DNA of 6,581 nucleotides from an uncultured Acidimicrobium sp. (lineage in GTDB: Bacteria; Actinomycetota; Acidimicrobiia; Acidimicrobiales; Ilumatobacteraceae). How positions within the stretch are numbered: position 1 is the first letter of the stretch; each line of letters opens with the position of its first letter. The DNA lies in the NCBI GenBank assembly GCA_903853285.1, contig CAINTF010000124.1, forward strand, positions 1 to 6,581, given 5' to 3'. The notes under the pieces are model-generated. The model was not told the origin of the DNA. It ran no database searches and saw only the letters and a list, made by a program, of their open reading frames with translations. Both the position numbers and the translations under genes were made by a program. Positions 5,078 to 6,581 of the stretch are shown piece after piece.

Positions 5078-6581
5078 TCAGATTTACCACCACAACAGCC
5101 TCGTCGTTCTTCGTCAGGCGGTTTTCGAATTGCCAAGCCGGGCCGAAGCAGGATAATTGCAAGCGTGCTCATTGGAGCACTTGTCGCTCTATTTATTTCT
5201 GGAAAGAGCATTGCGTCTTTTTATGTTGACGTGCTGTGGTTTGACGCACTTGATAAGAGCAATGTGTACTGGTCGATACTTGGGACCAAAGCTTTGCTGG
5301 GTGTTATTTTTGTAGTCGCTTTTGCATTCATTTTGATAATCAATATGTGGCTTGCCGATCGCATGGCGCCAGATTTCATCCCACCCTCACAAGAAGAGCG
5401 AGCTCTTGCCGCGTATCGACAACTGATTGGCAAGCGTCAATGGCTCCTGCGAATTGTGGTCGGCATCATTCTTGGTCTGATGGTTGGCCTTCCAGCAATG
5501 TCGCAATGGCAAGACTGGATGTTGTTTGTTAATCAGCAGTCTTTTGGCATTAAAGACTCACTCTTCAACCAAGATGTGAGCTTTTACGTATTTCGGCTTC
5601 CGTTCCTTGGCTTTATTGTCAACTGGCTATTTGGCGCATTTATTTTGATCACACTGGTGACTGCTGCGATGCATTATCTCAATGGCGGCATTCGCTTGCA
5701 GAACCTAGGCAACAAAGTGACGCCTGCAGCAAAAGCGCATCTCTCAGTAATGCTGGCGATACTTGCTCTTGCCCGTGCCGCCGGATACTGGCTATCGCGT
5801 TTTGATTTATTGGGTTCGACTCGTGGGGTTGTGCAGGGTGCTACCTATACAGATGTAAATGCCCAGCTTCCAGCCATCAATTTGATGATCTTGGTGTCAA
5901 TTGCTGTCGCACTTTTGTTCCTCTATAACGTGCGTCTTAAGGGATGGCGTATCCCGGTGATGGCGACACTGATGTGGATGGTTGTTGCTGTCGCGGCAGG
6001 AACTATTTACCCAGCATTGGTACAACGCTTTTCAGTGCAACCAGATGTAAGCACGAAAGAACTTCCGTACATTGCGACAAACTTGGAAGCCACGAAGCAT
6101 GCAATGAATCTGACCGATGTCGTACATGTGCCTCTCTCCTTTGGTTCATTGAGCGCAAGTGATGTAACTGCCAATGATTCGCCGCTCAAAGATGTTCGAC
6201 AATTGGATCCAACAGAAATGCGCGATCGCTTCGCATTGGATGAAGGCAAAACTTCGTTTTACACAATCAATGATTTGGATGTTGACCGTTACGCAATTGA
6301 TGGACGTTTGCAACAGGTGGTTCTTGGCGCACGAGAACTCAATAGTGCTGGTATTCCTAACCGCACGTGGGTTTCACGCCACTTGATTTACACACATGGT
6401 TGCGGTGTAGTTGCAGCACCTGCGAGTCGTGTAACCACTGATGGTCGACCAACATATGTTGATCTAGGCATTACGCGTCCACAGTTGTATGTAGGCGAAG
6501 GTCTGAATGACTACGCGATTGTTTCCACAAAGCAAGCAGAACAAGCATGTCCTGATCTCAGACCCGAGGCGTATCAGTCAA
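5066..6581 (+). CDS. UPF0182 family large membrane protein, 3' end cut by window edge
   Basis: The first 505 residues are present; family members reach about 900-1000. The molecular function is not established. GTG at 5066 gives the family-like opening MRNPSDLPPQQPRR. Seven membrane segments follow at about 30-49, 69-97, 126-147, 176-203, 223-243, 269-290 and 296-316. The family hallmark FYVDVLWFDAL (52-62) follows segment 1, and NMWLADRMAP (93-102) closes segment 2. From about 317 begins the large domain outside the membrane, with DVDRYAIDG (405-413), ARELNSAGIP (422-431) and SRHLIYTHGCGVVAAP (437-452). The last motif usually reads YTHGYG; here Y is replaced by C446. Another small region (350-385) looks shorter than in mycobacterial members. 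It lies 10 bp after the DivIVA-domain gene. Pairing with the S16 protease gene is an actinobacterial habit (Rv3194c/Rv3193c), with the DivIVA-domain gene inserted between. Confidence 0.93.
   Translation, partial: MRNPSDLPPQQPRRSSSGGFRIAKPGRSRIIASVLIGALVALFISGKSIASFYVDVLWFDALDKSNVYWSILGTKALLGVIFVVAFAFILIINMWLADRMAPDFIPPSQEERALAAYRQLIGKRQWLLRIVVGIILGLMVGLPAMSQWQDWMLFVNQQSFGIKDSLFNQDVSFYVFRLPFLGFIVNWLFGAFILITLVTAAMHYLNGGIRLQNLGNKVTPAAKAHLSVMLAILALARAAGYWLSRFDLLGSTRGVVQGATYTDVNAQLPAINLMILVSIAVALLFLYNVRLKGWRIPVMATLMWMVVAVAAGTIYPALVQRFSVQPDVSTKELPYIATNLEATKHAMNLTDVVHVPLSFGSLSASDVTANDSPLKDVRQLDPTEMRDRFALDEGKTSFYTINDLDVDRYAIDGRLQQVVLGARELNSAGIPNRTWVSRHLIYTHGCGVVAAPASRVTTDGRPTYVDLGITRPQLYVGEGLNDYAIVSTKQAEQACPDLRPEAYQS

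Noticed and set aside
1..6581. tRNA, rRNA, CRISPR or insertion-sequence features
   Set aside because: No cloverleaf-type sequences, regular spaced repeats, terminal inverted repeats or transposase motifs were seen on reading both strands.

Overview
The window looks like a piece of an actinobacterial chromosome. This rests on the pairing of a membrane-anchored PDZ/Lon-type (S16) protease with a UPF0182 giant membrane protein, a neighbourhood known from Actinobacteria (compare Rv3194c and Rv3193c of Mycobacterium), plus a DivIVA-domain protein. Base composition is near 50% G+C by eye, low for the phylum. A freshwater or marine Acidimicrobiia-type lineage would fit, but that is inference. Coding is very dense and I see no RNA genes, mobile elements or CRISPR arrays.

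Left part, minus strand (1-1898): reading right to left, a small predicted membrane protein of unknown function, then neuB (nonulosonic acid synthase), then neuC (hydrolysing UDP-GlcNAc 2-epimerase, cut by the window edge). Gaps are 10 bp and then an 11-bp overlap, so this looks like one transcription unit. NeuC would supply ManNAc (or a diacetamido analogue), and NeuB would condense it with phosphoenolpyruvate to give a sialic-acid-like sugar for the cell surface.

Right part, plus strand (1879-6581): a PDZ/S16 protease, a 650-residue DivIVA-domain protein, and the first 505 residues of a UPF0182 protein, spaced 21 bp and 10 bp apart. The middle gene is the most unusual feature. Its N-terminus is a DivIVA-type polar/division domain with a coiled coil, and its last ~90 residues look like the C-terminal domain of phage Mu F-like minor head (head morphogenesis) proteins, ending in the typical H-x-G-C-R-C signature. 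Both the DivIVA gene and the UPF0182 gene begin directly after almost the same 16-nt block, TAnTCTTGTTnGn(A/G)TG, with no usable Shine-Dalgarno. This suggests leaderless transcription from internal promoters.

The two halves meet head to head at about 1879-1898, where the most likely starts of the small membrane protein and the protease overlap by 20 bp.
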